This document shows positions 7,971 through 18,130 of a stretch of DNA of 64,000 bases, one piece after another (within the stretch, counting starts at the first letter, position 1; each line of letters starts with the position of its first letter). The translations under genes and the position numbers were made by a program. The stretch is taken from contig QOCQ01000013.1 in the NCBI GenBank assembly GCA_003574685.1, positions 62,001 through 126,000 of the forward strand, written 5' to 3'. The notes beneath the pieces were generated by a model. The model saw nothing but the letters and a program-made list of their open reading frames with translations, did not search any database and was not told the DNA's origin. Source of the DNA: Rhodospirillaceae bacterium SYSU D60007 (lineage in GTDB: Bacteria; Pseudomonadota; Alphaproteobacteria; Reyranellales; Reyranellaceae).

Positions 7971-8345
7971 ATGACCTCCAGACCTGACGTCCTTGTCGTT
8001 GATGACGATCCCTCGCAGTGCCTGGAGATCGCCGAGTATCTCAATCGGCGCGGGTTCAATGTCCTGGAGGCCAACGACGCGACCAGCGCGTTGCACATCA
8101 TGGAAACCCGCATGCCGCGCGTCGTCATCTCTGACATCTCGATGCCGGAGATCAACGGCATTTCGCTGACCCGGAAGGCCACGGCGAAGGGCAGCCCAAC
8201 CAAGATCATTCTCATGTCGGGCAACAGCGACATGGTCCGCGAGGCCAACGTGCAGCATTCCGGCGCCTTTGCCGTCATTCACAAGCCGGTGCCGCTGCGC
8301 ATGCTGGCAAGCTTCGTCGAGCGCGTGGTGTCGACACCCGGGTGA
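7971..8345 (+). CDS. Single-domain response regulator (CheY-like)
   Basis: 124 residues, all one receiver domain: acidic pocket VVDDDPS, phospho-acceptor Asp in VVISDISMPEI, Thr/Ser in ILMSGNS and Lys in VIHKPVPL. There is no output domain, so it must signal by protein contact or act in a phosphorelay. The ATG at 7971 sits 7 bases after CAGGAG; an upstream TTG at 7965 would add two residues. It is the first of two receivers divergent from the PAS kinase, across an AT-rich gap (7733-7970) containing TTTATATTATACTT, a likely promoter region. Confidence 0.9.
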   Translation: MTSRPDVLVVDDDPSQCLEIAEYLNRRGFNVLEANDATSALHIMETRMPRVVISDISMPEINGISLTRKATAKGSPTKIILMSGNSDMVREANVQHSGAFAVIHKPVPLRMLASFVERVVSTPG

Positions 8346-8379
8346 TCGCGGGCGACCAGGCGTCGGAGCCGGTACCTCC

Positions 8380-8754
8380 ATGAGAATCCTGGTCGTGGAT
8401 GATGAATCGTACATCGTCGACGAAGTCTGCGACTTCCTGCGCCGCCGTGGCCATGAGCCGGTGCCGGCGGGCAGCGTGGAGGAGGCCGCCGGCCTGCTGG
8501 CCACCGCGCCGCCCTTCGATGTCGTCCTGACCGACATGAAGATGCCGCAGGGCAGCGGGCTCGACGTGCTGCGCGCCTGCAACCGCAGCGGCCCGCCCCG
8601 CCCCACGACACTGCTGATGACCGGCCAGTCCGATGATGGCGACGTCGAGAGGGCGACGGCAGAGGGTGCCCTGTCGGTGCTGTGGAAGCCGCTGTCGCTG
8701 CGCAAGATCCTCGAGGCGCTCGCCCTGGTCGAACGCTACCGCGCCGCCTGTTAG
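8380..8754 (+). CDS. Single-domain response regulator (CheY-like), second copy
   Basis: 124 residues, one receiver: MRILVVDDESYIVDEVCDFL, phospho-acceptor in VVLTDMKMPQG, TLLMTGQ and Lys in VLWKPLSL. It lies 34 bases after the first receiver and is probably co-transcribed with it. The two share fold but little sequence, so they are not a fresh duplication. Together with the divergent kinase they could form a branched relay or a phosphate sink, which is inference. Convergent with the Ser/Thr kinase gene, 22 bases apart. Confidence 0.88.
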   Translation: MRILVVDDESYIVDEVCDFLRRRGHEPVPAGSVEEAAGLLATAPPFDVVLTDMKMPQGSGLDVLRACNRSGPPRPTTLLMTGQSDDGDVERATAEGALSVLWKPLSLRKILEALALVERYRAAC

Positions 8755-8776
8755 GAACCCCGGAACGCCGTGCCGG

Positions 8777-10165
8777 TCAGTTGATGCGGGTCCAGACGAT
8801 CTGCACGTCTGCGGCCTCGTTCATCCATTTGCCTGCGGCCTGCAGCCGCGCTGCGGTGATGGTGCCCGTGAGGTGCGCCTGGTCGAGCAGGTTCTCGCCG
8901 GCATCCACACGCCGCCAGCGCAGGCGCACGACGCCCCTTTCGTCGATCGAGCCCTCGACGATGTTGGTCAGCCGGTCGTCCGCCGCGGGCCAGCTCCCCA
9001 CCAGACGGCCCTGGCGGACAGTCAGAATGCCGCTACCGCAGGGCGCCACGTGGCCGGCATGGCAAGCGGTGCCGCCATAGCGGGCCTCGGTCAGCACCGT
9101 GGGGGCGGGCGGAATGGCCACCGTGGCGGTCGGCTTGCGGGCTGCCGCCGGTTTCGTGCCGAGCACGCGGCCAAGCACATGATCGTGGGCGTCGACCTCC
9201 CACAGGCTGAGCGCGGTCGTGCCCAGCGCAACCACCAGGCAGGCCGCCGCCAGCCAGCGCCAGCGCCGCGCCCCGATCCAGGCAGCCCGCTGATCGACCG
9301 GCAGCATGCCTTCCAGGGAGGCGAGCCGCTTCACCGGGTCCGGCTGAAGCATGGGCTGCAAGCTCTTGCGCAGGGCCGCCGGCAGCGCTGACAGATCGGG
9401 CGCCGTGCCGCGGGCGCGCACCGCCGCGTTCAGCGACGTGCCCATCTCCAGCGGGCGGCCGACGGCGGCGGCGGCCAGCACCAGCCCGAGGCTGAAGATG
9501 TCGGCGCGGTGGTCGACCTTGCCGCCGAACAGCCCGAACTGCTCCGGCGCCGCCCAAGCCAGCTTGCCGGCGAAATCGCTGCCCACCAGCGTCGCGCCCT
9601 CACTTCTCTCCTGCAGGGCAATACCGAAATCGATGATCTTGGCATCCTCGATCCGGCCGCCGGGCAGGATGACGTTGTCGGGGGACAGGTCGCGGTGAAC
9701 GACGCCCTCGCGATGCGCCGCCGCCAGGCCGGCCGCCAGCCGGTCGCGCAAGGCGGCGATGGCCCTTGCCGGCAGCGGCCCGTTGCGCAGCACGTCCATC
9801 AGCGAGGGTCCTTCCACGAACTCCATCACCAGAACCATGTGGCCGTCGGCGGCGGCGAACGCGCCTTCGTAGCGTACGATGGCGGGATGAGCGATGCGCC
9901 GCAGGGACTGCGCCTCCCGCCGGAAGAGCCCCGCCATGCGGGGATCGGCAGCGTATTCCGACCGGATCGTCTTGATGGCGACCGTGGCGCCGGTCAGCAG
10001 ATGCGTGGCGCGATAGACGCTGCCCATCCCGCCGCTGCCCACCAGCGCCTCGATGCGGAAGCTTGTCAGCAGCACGGCGCCGGGCCGATAGGTACTGGAC
10101 GTTGAAGCCGCCGCCGGCGGCGCCACTGCATCACTTACCCGCGTGGCGGTTTCGACACTGCTCAT
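8777..10165 (-). CDS. Membrane Ser/Thr protein kinase (Hanks type)
   Basis: 462 residues. Kinase domain ~residues 30-300: glycine loop VGSGGMGSVYRA, ATP lysine in VAIKTIR, catalytic loop HRDLSPDNVI (Ser replaces the usual Lys after HRDL), metal-binding DFG in IIDFGIAL, and APEQFG. One TM helix follows (WRWLAAACLVVALGTTALSLW, ~310). The C-terminal ~110 residues are outside the membrane and contain CHAGHVAPCGSGILTVRQG, a small domain with two cysteines that resembles secreted lipid-like or ligand-sensing domains fused to kinases; I cannot name it. Monocistronic, with a repeat-rich promoter region at 10191-10236. Confidence 0.88.
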   Translation of the reverse strand: MSSVETATRVSDAVAPPAAASTSSTYRPGAVLLTSFRIEALVGSGGMGSVYRATHLLTGATVAIKTIRSEYAADPRMAGLFRREAQSLRRIAHPAIVRYEGAFAAADGHMVLVMEFVEGPSLMDVLRNGPLPARAIAALRDRLAAGLAAAHREGVVHRDLSPDNVILPGGRIEDAKIIDFGIALQERSEGATLVGSDFAGKLAWAAPEQFGLFGGKVDHRADIFSLGLVLAAAAVGRPLEMGTSLNAAVRARGTAPDLSALPAALRKSLQPMLQPDPVKRLASLEGMLPVDQRAAWIGARRWRWLAAACLVVALGTTALSLWEVDAHDHVLGRVLGTKPAAARKPTATVAIPPAPTVLTEARYGGTACHAGHVAPCGSGILTVRQGRLVGSWPAADDRLTNIVEGSIDERGVVRLRWRRVDAGENLLDQAHLTGTITAARLQAAGKWMNEAADVQIVWTRIN

Positions 10166-10190
10166 GTAGCTTACGTATTTGGAGGAGATT

Positions 10191-10236
10191 TATCAGTGAC
10201 TTATCGAGTGACTCTATCGTGAATCTTCACGTGAAG
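10191..10236. promoter_or_regulatory. Repeated GTGA motifs and palindrome between divergent genes
   Basis: TATCAGTGAC (10191), TTATCGAGTGAC (10201) and CTATCGTGAATC (10214) are near-repeats about 11-12 bases apart, on one face of the helix, followed by a perfect 12-bp palindrome CTTCACGTGAAG (10225-10236). The block lies between the divergent kinase and transporter genes and looks like an operator array. The regulator is unknown. Confidence 0.4.
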
Positions 10237-10289
10237 AAGCGGAAATTGGACCATATCGGCGCAACCTCATTCGCTGGTAGTTTCCAGCA

Positions 10290-11258
10290 GTGACTGCCCT
10301 GCTCAGCCTCGCCGACCGGCTGCTTCTGCTGCTGTCGCGCCGCGCCACCCTGTTCCTGCCGTGGTCGCTGGCGCTGGGGCTGGCGTTTCAGGATCTGGCG
10401 GCGACCCTCAAGCCGCTCGTCACGCCGCTGGTCATCGCCCTGTTGGGCATTGCCATGGCCCGCACCGACTGGCCGGCATTCCGGGAGGTGCTGAGGCGCC
10501 CGTGGCTGCCGCTGGCCATGGTGGGCGCCGGCATGGTGCTCATTCCCGTGCTGGCCACGCCGGCGCTGCGCGCCCTGCCCGTTGCGCCGGGCCTCGCCCT
10601 GGCGCTGTCCCTCATGGCATGCCTGCCACCCCTGACATCCATGCCCGCCGTCGCCGGCTTCCTGGGTCTGGACCGCGCCATTTCGCTGTTCGTGATGCTG
10701 GCCGGTACCGCCCTGATGCCGCTCAGCGTGCCGCCGCTGGCGCTGCTGCTGTTCGGCCTCGACCTGAAGATCGGCGTGCTGGAATTCGCGCTGCGTCTGG
10801 CAGGGTTGGTCGTAGGCGGCAGCGTGCTGGCACTGCTGCTGCGCAAGCTGGTCCTCGAACCCGCCCCGCATGCGGCCCCGCGCATCGACGGCCTGGCCGT
10901 GGTGATCCTGATGGTCTTCGCCATCCCGATCATGGATGGCGTGCTCGTGCGGCTGATGAACGAGCCCTGGCGCACCGCGGGCTTCGTACTGTGGGGCTTC
11001 ATCGCCACGTTTGTTTATATCGCCGCCGCCACCTTGCTGTTCTGGCCTTTCGGGGCGCAGCGGGCCTGCACGGCAGGATATGCCGCCGGCAGCCGCAACA
11101 ATGCCCTGCTTCTCGCCGTGCTGCCGGGCACCGTCGATCCCGACTACTTCCTCTTCATCGCCGCCATCCAGTTCCCCATCTACCTGACACCTACGCTGGT
11201 GCAGCCGGTGTACCGGTGGCTCATTCCCGAGGAACGCCCCTGCCGGCCTGCCGGATAG
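10290..11258 (+). CDS. BASS (bile acid:Na+ symporter)-type membrane transporter
   Basis: 322 residues with about nine to ten TM helices. The repeated half-architecture, paired helices and motifs such as ALSLMACLPPLTSMPAVAGF (the unwound helix region with small residues and prolines) and ACTAGYAAGSRNNALLLAVLP place it in the BASS superfamily. Members move bile acids, pantoate, pyruvate, arsenite or other organic anions; substrate is unknown here. It begins with GTG at 10290. No operon partner is evident, as the amidase starts 67 bases later. Confidence 0.75.
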   Translation: MTALLSLADRLLLLLSRRATLFLPWSLALGLAFQDLAATLKPLVTPLVIALLGIAMARTDWPAFREVLRRPWLPLAMVGAGMVLIPVLATPALRALPVAPGLALALSLMACLPPLTSMPAVAGFLGLDRAISLFVMLAGTALMPLSVPPLALLLFGLDLKIGVLEFALRLAGLVVGGSVLALLLRKLVLEPAPHAAPRIDGLAVVILMVFAIPIMDGVLVRLMNEPWRTAGFVLWGFIATFVYIAAATLLFWPFGAQRACTAGYAAGSRNNALLLAVLPGTVDPDYFLFIAAIQFPIYLTPTLVQPVYRWLIPEERPCRPAG

Positions 11259-11325
11259 CGCTGGACCCGCCCCCGGCTACCGGTCCACAGTTATGCTTCG
11301 TCGTTTTTGTCACAAAGCCCGAGAA

Positions 11326-12714
11326 ATGCCCGCGCTGCACGACCTTCCGGCTCTGGAACTGCTCAAGGCCTACAAATCCAGCAAACTTTCCCCCCTCGAT
11401 GTCGTGGATGATGTGATCGCCCACACCGACCGGTGGGAGCCGAAGCTCAAGGCGTTGTACGCACCGGACTTCGAGGCGGCCCGAAAGGCGGCCCGGGCGT
11501 CGGCCGGGCGATGGAAGAAGGGAGCGCCGGTCGGGCCGCTCGACGGTGTGCCCATCACCATCAAGGAGAACATCGCCAGCAAGGGCGTGCCGATACCGCT
11601 GGGCACCGCGGCCACGACGCTGATTCCAGCCGCAGCCGACGCCCCGCCCACCGCACGCGTGCGCGAGGCGGGCGCCATCATTCTCGCCAAGACCACCATG
11701 CCCGACTACGGCATGCTGTCGTCGGGACTGTCGAGCTTCCATCCCCTGACGCGCAATCCCTGGGATCTGTCGAAGACCCCCGGCGGATCGAGTTCCGGTG
11801 CGGGCGCCGCGGCGGCGGCAGGCTACGGACCGCTGCATATCGGTACCGATATTGGCGGCTCGGTGCGTCTGCCGGCCGGCTGGTGCGGCATTTTCGGGCT
11901 CAAGCCGTCGCTGGGGCGCATCCCGATCGATCCGCCCTATGTCGGCCGCTGCGCCGGCCCGATGACACGCACGGTGCAGGATTCGGCCCTGCTGATGAGC
12001 GTGCTGTCGCAGCCCGATCCGCGCGACCACATGAGCCTGCCGTCTGAGAAGATTGCCTGGATGAAGCTGGAGCGCGAGGTGAAGGGCCTGAAGATCGGCC
12101 TGCAGCTCGATGCCGGATTCGGCCTGCCCGTCGATCCGGAAATCCAGACGGCGGTCGAGGCCGCCGCCCGGCTGTTCTCGAAAGCTGGTGCGAAGATCGT
12201 GCCCGTGAAGCCGATCCTCACGCGGGAGATCTTCGAGGGGCTGGATGATTTCTGGCGCACGCGGTCATGGGACGACATCGTGCGCCTGCCGGCGGAAACG
12301 CGGGTCAAGATCCTGCCGTTCATCGCAAGCTGGGCGCGCAAGGCGCTGCAGCTTTCGTCGGTCGACGTGATTCGCGGCTTCAACCGTATCATGGAGATGC
12401 GCAAGCTGGCGGCCGCCGCTTTCGCGCCGCTCGACTTCCTGCTGTCGCCGACAGCGCCGGTACCGGCCTTCGCCGCCGAGCTGCCATGCCCCACCAACGA
12501 CTCCTCGCGGCCGCTGGAGCATATCGGCTTCACCGTGCTGTGGAACATGTCCGAGCAGCCGGCCGCCTCGATCAACTGCGGCTACACCCGCAGCGGCCTG
12601 CCGATCGGCCTGCAGATCGTCGGCAACCGGTTCGACGATCCGGGTGTGCTGCAGCTTGCGCGCTGGTACGAGCAGCACCGGCCCCCGCAAAAGCCATGGC
12701 CTCTGCCCCGCTAA
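11326..12714 (+). CDS. Amidase signature family hydrolase
   Basis: 462 residues from the ATG at 11326 (MPALHDLPALELLKAYKSSK). It has the full amidase signature triad: Lys in PITIKENIAS, the cis-Ser in TPGGSSSGAGAA and the nucleophile Ser in GTDIGGSVRLPAGWCG. These enzymes cleave a range of amides, including the GatA type; there is no gatB or gatC here, so a catabolic or aryl/aliphatic amidase is more likely. The C-terminal ALDFLLSPTAPVPAF and ASINCGYTRSGLPIGLQIVG segments are typical. It may be co-transcribed with the transporter before it. Confidence 0.88.
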   Translation: MPALHDLPALELLKAYKSSKLSPLDVVDDVIAHTDRWEPKLKALYAPDFEAARKAARASAGRWKKGAPVGPLDGVPITIKENIASKGVPIPLGTAATTLIPAAADAPPTARVREAGAIILAKTTMPDYGMLSSGLSSFHPLTRNPWDLSKTPGGSSSGAGAAAAAGYGPLHIGTDIGGSVRLPAGWCGIFGLKPSLGRIPIDPPYVGRCAGPMTRTVQDSALLMSVLSQPDPRDHMSLPSEKIAWMKLEREVKGLKIGLQLDAGFGLPVDPEIQTAVEAAARLFSKAGAKIVPVKPILTREIFEGLDDFWRTRSWDDIVRLPAETRVKILPFIASWARKALQLSSVDVIRGFNRIMEMRKLAAAAFAPLDFLLSPTAPVPAFAAELPCPTNDSSRPLEHIGFTVLWNMSEQPAASINCGYTRSGLPIGLQIVGNRFDDPGVLQLARWYEQHRPPQKPWPLPR

Positions 12715-12777
12715 GGTGATACGGCGCCGCGTCATGTTGTACACGCCCGCAGCGCCTCGCTGCCGCCGTCGCGCCGC

Positions 12778-13545
12778 ATGAGCGCGCCGCGCCTTGCCTT
12801 TGTTGCCGGGCCGACACCGGATGCACGGGTGGCGCTGACGCGCCTGCGGCAGCGCTACCCTTCCGTGCCCGTCGCGCGTGCCGATGTCGTGGTGGCGCTG
12901 GGCGGCGACGGGCTTATGCTGCACACGCTTCACCGCCTGATGCGACGTGGCACGCCGATCTTCGGCATGAACCGCGGCACGGTCGGTTTCCTGATGAACG
13001 CCTATCGCGAGAGCGGCCTGCTGCGTCGGCTGGCACAGGCACAGCAGGTGACGCTCAATCCCCTGATCATGCACGCCACCACCGTGCGCGGCCGGAAGGT
13101 CGAGGCGCGCGCCATCAACGAGGTATCGCTGCTGCGCCAGAGCCGCCAGACGGCCAAGATTGCGATCTCCGTCGATGGCAACCGGCGGCTGGAGGAATTG
13201 GCCTGCGATGGCGTGCTGGTGGCCACGCCGGCGGGCTCGACGGCCTATAATCTCTCAGCGCACGGGCCCATCCTGCCGCTGGGGGCCGGCCTGCTGGCGC
13301 TGACGCCGATCAGCCCCTTCCGTCCCCGGCGGTGGCGGGGCGCGATCCTGCCGCGCACGGTGCAGGTAACCTTCGACGTGCTGGAGTCGCGGCGCCGCCC
13401 CGTCAGCGCCGTGGCCGACTTCACCGAGGTACAGGACGTGGCACAGGTGGTGGTCACGGAAGACAGCGACCACACGCTGACCTTGCTGTTCGATCCCGAG
13501 CACCATCTGGAAGAACGCATCCTCAAGGAGCAGTTCCAGCCGTGA
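12778..13545 (+). CDS. nadK: NAD kinase
   Basis: 255 residues. Converts NAD to NADP with ATP or polyphosphate, in the cytoplasm. It shows the GGDG motif in [19 protein letters not shown], the NE pair in [10 protein letters not shown] and [15 protein letters not shown] near residue 155, all diagnostic for NadK; length is typical of alphaproteobacterial enzymes. The next gene starts with a GTG that overlaps its TGA, so the two are translationally coupled. It sits 1.1 kb from the convergent nadABC operon. Confidence 0.93.
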   Translation: MSAPRLAFVAGPTPDARVALTRLRQRYPSVPVARADVVVALGGDGLMLHTLHRLMRRGTPIFGMNRGTVGFLMNAYRESGLLRRLAQAQQVTLNPLIMHATTVRGRKVEARAINEVSLLRQSRQTAKIAISVDGNRRLEELACDGVLVATPAGSTAYNLSAHGPILPLGAGLLALTPISPFRPRRWRGAILPRTVQVTFDVLESRRRPVSAVADFTEVQDVAQVVVTEDSDHTLTLLFDPEHHLEERILKEQFQP

Positions 13546-14699
13546 ACCGGCCGGCTGGTGTCCCGCCGGCGGCAGACCCGCCGCCAGACCGGCCGGCCGC
13601 GACCGGCGGCACGCGCGGCTTCATCGGCCATGTCGGATGGCGACCCGTGCTGCTGGCGCTGGCAATCGGCGCGGCCGGCGGCATCGCTTTCAACCTCCTG
13701 CGCATGCCGCTGGCCTGGATGATGGGTGCCGGCGTGGCCTGCACGGTGGCCGCCATGTCCGGTGCGCGCATTGGCGTGCCCAACAAGCTGCGCCAGTCGA
13801 TGCTGGTGGTGCTGGGCGTGCTGCTGGGCAGCGGCTTTTCGCCGGACATGCTGGAACAGACGCCGCGCTGGCTGATCACCATGGCGGTGCTGGTGGCGGC
13901 CACCCTGACCAGCGGCGGCTTGATCTACTTCATCCTGCGGCGCTTCGGCCGCTATGGCGCCAATACTGCTTATTTTTGTGCGATGCCGGGCGGGCTCAAC
14001 GAGATGATCACGCTGGGTGCCGCCTTCGGCGCCAACGAGCGCGTGATCGCGCTGATGCATTCCGTGCGCATCCTCACCGTCGTGCTCACCATCCCGGTCT
14101 GGTACCGGCTGATGTACGGCGCCAGCCCCTCGGTGTTCCAGGCCGGCAGCCACGCGCTTGATCTGGCGCCGCGGGATATCGCGATCCTTGTCGCCTGCGG
14201 CGTGATCGGTGCTTTCCTCGCGCGGCGTGCACGCATGCCGGCGGCGATGATGTTCGGACCGATGCTGCTGAGCGGCGTCATCCATCTCGGCGGGCTGACG
14301 GCATCGCGGCCGCCGGGCGAGCTGGTCGCGCTGGCGCAGATCGTGATCGGCTCCGCCATCGGCTGCCGCTTTGTCGGCTCGGTGCTGCGCGAGGTGTTAC
14401 GCGACGTCGGCTTCGGGTTGCTCGCCGCCCTGCTGCTGATCGTGCTGGCCGTCGCTTTCGCCTGGCTAGGCCATGCCCTGACCGGCCTGTCCGTGGACGA
14501 CATCATCCTCAGCTACGCGCCTGGCGGCTTTGCCGAGATGAGCCTGGTCGGCCTCGCCTTGCATGCCGATATCGCCATGGTGGCCACCCACCACCTGTTC
14601 CGCATCTTCCTGGTGGTGATGGGCGGCGGCCTGCTGTTCCGCCTGCTGATCGTGCCGAAGCTGAAGCCGCCGGCTGTTACCGACGATCAGCCGGCCTGA
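13542..14699 (+). CDS. AbrB-family integral membrane protein
   Basis: 385 residues from the GTG at 13542, which has AAGGAG 11 bases upstream and overlaps the nadK stop. After a Pro-rich N-terminus come ~10 TM helices arranged as two repeats, each with the AbrB signature: [20 protein letters not shown] in the first half and [18 protein letters not shown] in the second. The family is often mislabelled ammonia monooxygenase or AbrB regulator; it is a membrane protein of unclear transport role. Its last 13 bases overlap the convergent nadC end. Confidence 0.85.
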   Translation: MNRPAGVPPAADPPPDRPAATGGTRGFIGHVGWRPVLLALAIGAAGGIAFNLLRMPLAWMMGAGVACTVAAMSGARIGVPNKLRQSMLVVLGVLLGSGFSPDMLEQTPRWLITMAVLVAATLTSGGLIYFILRRFGRYGANTAYFCAMPGGLNEMITLGAAFGANERVIALMHSVRILTVVLTIPVWYRLMYGASPSVFQAGSHALDLAPRDIAILVACGVIGAFLARRARMPAAMMFGPMLLSGVIHLGGLTASRPPGELVALAQIVIGSAIGCRFVGSVLREVLRDVGFGLLAALLLIVLAVAFAWLGHALTGLSVDDIILSYAPGGFAEMSLVGLALHADIAMVATHHLFRIFLVVMGGGLLFRLLIVPKLKPPAVTDDQPA

Positions 14700-15550
14700 A
14701 AATCGAGGCCGAGGTCGAGCGCGGGGGCGCTGTGGGTGATCCAGCCGGCGGAGATAATGTCAACGCCGCTTGCGGCAACGGCGGCGGCGGTTTCGCGCGT
14801 GATCCTGCCGGATGCCTCCGTGACGGCACGGCCACGTACCATCTTTACGGCTTCAGCCAGCATCGCCGGCGTCATGTTGTCGAGCAGCACGGCGTCCACG
14901 CCTTCCTTCAGCGCGGCCTCCAGCTCCGCCAGCGTCTCGACCTCCACCTCGATCTTGACCATGTGGCCGATCGCCTGACGCGCCCGTGCGATCGCAATGC
15001 CGATGCCGCCGACGGCGGCAATATGGTTGTCCTTGATCAGCACGCCGTCATCCAGACCGAAGCGATGGCTGACGCCGCCGCCGGCGCGGACTGCATGCTT
15101 TTCCAGCGCGCGCAGGCCCGGCGTGGTCTTGCGCGTGCAGATGATGCGCGCGCGATGGCCCGCCACCGCGTCTACCAGCGACGCAGTAGCGGTCGCTACT
15201 CCGGACAGATGGCAGAGGAAATTCAGCGCCACCCGCTCAGCCGTCAGCAGGGCCTGCGCCGGACCCGTGACGCTCGCCACGGCATCCCCCGGCCCGACGC
15301 GGCTGCCATCAGGACGATGGATGGCAATCTCCACCGCGGAATCGATCAGCCGGAAGGCCATCGTGACGCACTGCAGGCCGGCGACGACGCCCGGCTGGCG
15401 CGATGCGATCACCGCACGGGCGCGCGCCGAAGGCGGCACGATACTGGCCGTGGTGATGTCACCGGCGCGCCCCAGGTCCTCGGTCAACGCCGCGCGTACC
15501 ACAGGCTCGACCAGCAGGGCGGGAAGAACAGTCAGGGGCTGGATGCTCAC
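14687..15550 (-). CDS. nadC: Nicotinate-nucleotide pyrophosphorylase (quinolinate PRTase)
   Basis: 287 residues. Converts quinolinate and PRPP to nicotinate mononucleotide, CO2 and PPi, the third step of de novo NAD synthesis. Typical elements are LTEDLGRAGDITT at the N-terminus, RKTTPGLRALEKHAVRAGGG, HRFGLDDGVLIKDNHI, KIEVEVETLAE, DAVLLDNM and EASGRIT. The ATG overlaps the end of nadB by 4 bases (ATGA). It is last in nadA-nadB-nadC, in pathway order. Confidence 0.95.
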   Translation of the reverse strand: MSIQPLTVLPALLVEPVVRAALTEDLGRAGDITTASIVPPSARARAVIASRQPGVVAGLQCVTMAFRLIDSAVEIAIHRPDGSRVGPGDAVASVTGPAQALLTAERVALNFLCHLSGVATATASLVDAVAGHRARIICTRKTTPGLRALEKHAVRAGGGVSHRFGLDDGVLIKDNHIAAVGGIGIAIARARQAIGHMVKIEVEVETLAELEAALKEGVDAVLLDNMTPAMLAEAVKMVRGRAVTEASGRITRETAAAVAASGVDIISAGWITHSAPALDLGLDFQAG

Positions 15551-17121
15551 GACACAACCTCCTCCTTCCGGCTTTCGGCTTGCCGGCCATCATCAAGATC
15601 CCGCAGGGCAAGCACACTGCGTCTGGCCAGCGCCGGCACGCTCTGCGGAAAATCGCGCCGGTAATGACTGCCGCGGCTTTCCTCGCGGCGCAGCGCGGCT
15701 GTGGTGATCAGCGCTGCGGCCAGCGCGGCATCCGCCATTGTCGTGGAACTCGCCGTCCGACGCATCCGCTGGAGCTCGGCGCGCGCGGCGTGCAGTCTCG
15801 ACGCGTCACGCTCGATGCCGACTGATGTGCTCATCAGCCGGCGCAGCCGCAGCAGGGCAGCAGAATCATCCGGATGGCTTGCCGGCAATTGCTGCGAAGG
15901 TCGCCACTTCGGAACACCGGCCGCGCGCCGCGTCGTTCCCTTAATGTCCGCCGCCGCCCGGTCTGCGAACACCAGCGCTTCCAGCAGGGAGTTGCTGGCA
16001 AGACGGTTGGCGCCATGCAGGCCGGTAGCAGCGCACTCGCCGACCGCCCACAGCCCCGGCACCGTGCTGCGCGCCCGGTCATCGACAGCCACGCCGCCCA
16101 TGTGATAGTGCGCCGCGGGCGCGATCGGGATCGGCGCTGCGACGGGATCGAAACCGGCAGCGCGGCAGGCTGCGTACACGGTCGGGAAACGCTCGGGAAA
16201 CGCCGTGCCCACGGCTCTGCGCGCATCGAGCCAGATGCGGCTGCCCGCCTGATGCCTGCGCCATACGGCGCGAGCCACGATATCGCGTGGCGCCAGATCG
16301 GCGAGCGGATGCAGGCCCGCCATGAACTGAGTCCCGCTGTCGTCGACCAGGACGGCGCCAGCGCCGCGCAACGCTTCAGTCACCAGCGGCATGGGATCGA
16401 GACCGACATCGAGCGCCGTGGGATGGAACTGCACGAACTCGAGGTCGGCCAGCATCGCTCCGGCGCGCGCCGCCAGCGCGATGCCGCGCCCGCGCGCGGA
16501 AACGGGGTTGCTGGTGCGGAGGTAGAGCCCGCCAAGCCCGCCCGTGGCGAGCACGACGGCATCGCCCGTCACGCAGAGCGCCTGCGCGCCCCGCCGGAAC
16601 ACCACGCCGCAGGCAGCGCCGTCGCAAACCACGATGTCCTCGGCCACAACGTCCTCGACCAGCGTGATCGAAGGCGATGCGGTCGCCGCCGTCAGCAGCG
16701 CGCGCATGATCTCGCCGCCTGTGGCGTCACCCGCGGCATGGACGATGCGGTTGCGATGGTGCCCGCCCTCGCGGCCCAGACGCAGGCTTCCACCCGTGTG
16801 GCGGTCGAAGCGCACGCCCAGCGCCACCAGGTCGGCGATGCAGTCCGCCGCCGCGTGCGCCACCAGCTCGACGACGGCACGATCGGCAATTCCCGCCGCC
16901 GCTTCCAGCGTGTCCACCGCATGCAGTTCGGGACCGTCATCCTCGCCCAGGGCAGCAGCGATGCCGCCTTGCGCCCAGGCACTGGCGACACCTGAACCCA
17001 GCGGCATGGCGCTGAGCACTGTCACGGGCATGGGCGCCAGCTTCAGCGCCGTGGCCAGGCCGGCGATACCGGCGCCGACAATGACAGCGCCGGTCCGCAT
17101 GGTTTGAAGTTCCCGTTTCAT
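15547..17121 (-). CDS. nadB: L-aspartate oxidase
   Basis: 524 residues. FAD enzyme that oxidises L-aspartate to iminoaspartate for NadA. It has the dinucleotide motif [35 protein letters not shown], the [20 protein letters not shown] substrate loop, [29 protein letters not shown] and [18 protein letters not shown]. The C-terminal helical domain is shorter than in E. coli. It overlaps nadA and nadC by 4 bases each. The start at 17121 is kept because of the ATGA coupling with nadA. Confidence 0.95.
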   Translation of the reverse strand: MKRELQTMRTGAVIVGAGIAGLATALKLAPMPVTVLSAMPLGSGVASAWAQGGIAAALGEDDGPELHAVDTLEAAAGIADRAVVELVAHAAADCIADLVALGVRFDRHTGGSLRLGREGGHHRNRIVHAAGDATGGEIMRALLTAATASPSITLVEDVVAEDIVVCDGAACGVVFRRGAQALCVTGDAVVLATGGLGGLYLRTSNPVSARGRGIALAARAGAMLADLEFVQFHPTALDVGLDPMPLVTEALRGAGAVLVDDSGTQFMAGLHPLADLAPRDIVARAVWRRHQAGSRIWLDARRAVGTAFPERFPTVYAACRAAGFDPVAAPIPIAPAAHYHMGGVAVDDRARSTVPGLWAVGECAATGLHGANRLASNSLLEALVFADRAAADIKGTTRRAAGVPKWRPSQQLPASHPDDSAALLRLRRLMSTSVGIERDASRLHAARAELQRMRRTASSTTMADAALAAALITTAALRREESRGSHYRRDFPQSVPALARRSVLALRDLDDGRQAESRKEEVVS

Positions 17122-18119
17122 CGCGGCTTCACTTCCAGCATGCGCTCGACGGCGCGGCGCGCCGGAATCGCGATCGCCGCATCGATCTCGATGGCATGCG
17201 TCATGGTTTCCAGCGCGCGCCGGATACCCGGCAGCGTGATGCGCTTCATGTGCGGACAGAGATTGCAGGGCCGCATGAACTCAAGATCGGGATGCTGCGC
17301 GGCGAGATTGTCGCTCATTGAGCATTCGGTGATCAGCACCACGCGTGCCGGCCGCTTTTGTGCGACGTAGTCGTTCATGCCCTGCGTTGAGCCGGTGAAA
17401 TCGGCAGCGGCCACGACCTCGGGCGAGCATTCGGGATGGGCCAGCACGATGACGCCGGGATGGCCGGCGCGCAGCCGATGGATGTCTTCTGCCGTGAAGC
17501 GCTCGTGGACTTCGCAGCGCCCGTGCCAGGCGATGATGTCTACCCGCGTCTGGGCCGCGATGTTGCGCGCCAGATACTCATCCGGCAGCATGATGACGCG
17601 CGGCACGCCCAGCGATTCGATGACGGCGCGCGCATTGCCCGAGGTGCAGCAGATGTCCGACTCGGCCTTCACCTCGGCCGAGGTGTTCACGTAGCTGACC
17701 ACCGGCACGCCGGGATAGCGCTGGCGCAGCAATCGCACATCGGCGCCGGTGATGGAGGCCGCCAGCGAACAGCCCGCCTCCAGGTCCGGGATCAGCACCG
17801 TTTTGTCCGGGTTCAGCAGCTTGGCCGTCTCCGCCATAAAGTGCACGCCGCACAGCACGATGACGTCCGCGTCGGTACGGGCCGCCTCGCGCGCCAACGC
17901 CAGCGAGTCGCCGACGATATCGGCAACGCCGTGGAAGATTTCAGGCGTCTGGTAGTTGTGCGCCAGGATCACCGCATTGCGCTTCTGCTTCAGCGCAAGG
18001 ATCGCGTCTACGTCCTCGGCGAAGACAGGCCAGTCAAAGGGCGGGATGACGTGGCGCAAGCGTTCATAGATCGGCGCCATGCGGGTGAGGACATCGGCAG
18101 GGATCGCGGCAGCGGCCAT
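17118..18119 (-). CDS. nadA: Quinolinate synthase
   Basis: 333 residues. A [4Fe-4S] enzyme that condenses iminoaspartate with dihydroxyacetone phosphate to quinolinate. Visible motifs are [74 protein letters not shown] and [12 protein letters not shown]; the cysteines of the cluster fall in the expected CGVHFM, HPECSP and CNLCP contexts. It is first in the operon and its promoter carries the palindromic sites at 18131-18171. Confidence 0.95.
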   Translation of the reverse strand: MAAAAIPADVLTRMAPIYERLRHVIPPFDWPVFAEDVDAILALKQKRNAVILAHNYQTPEIFHGVADIVGDSLALAREAARTDADVIVLCGVHFMAETAKLLNPDKTVLIPDLEAGCSLAASITGADVRLLRQRYPGVPVVSYVNTSAEVKAESDICCTSGNARAVIESLGVPRVIMLPDEYLARNIAAQTRVDIIAWHGRCEVHERFTAEDIHRLRAGHPGVIVLAHPECSPEVVAAADFTGSTQGMNDYVAQKRPARVVLITECSMSDNLAAQHPDLEFMRPCNLCPHMKRITLPGIRRALETMTHAIEIDAAIAIPARRAVERMLEVKPR

Positions 18120-18130
18120 GATGCACTCCT

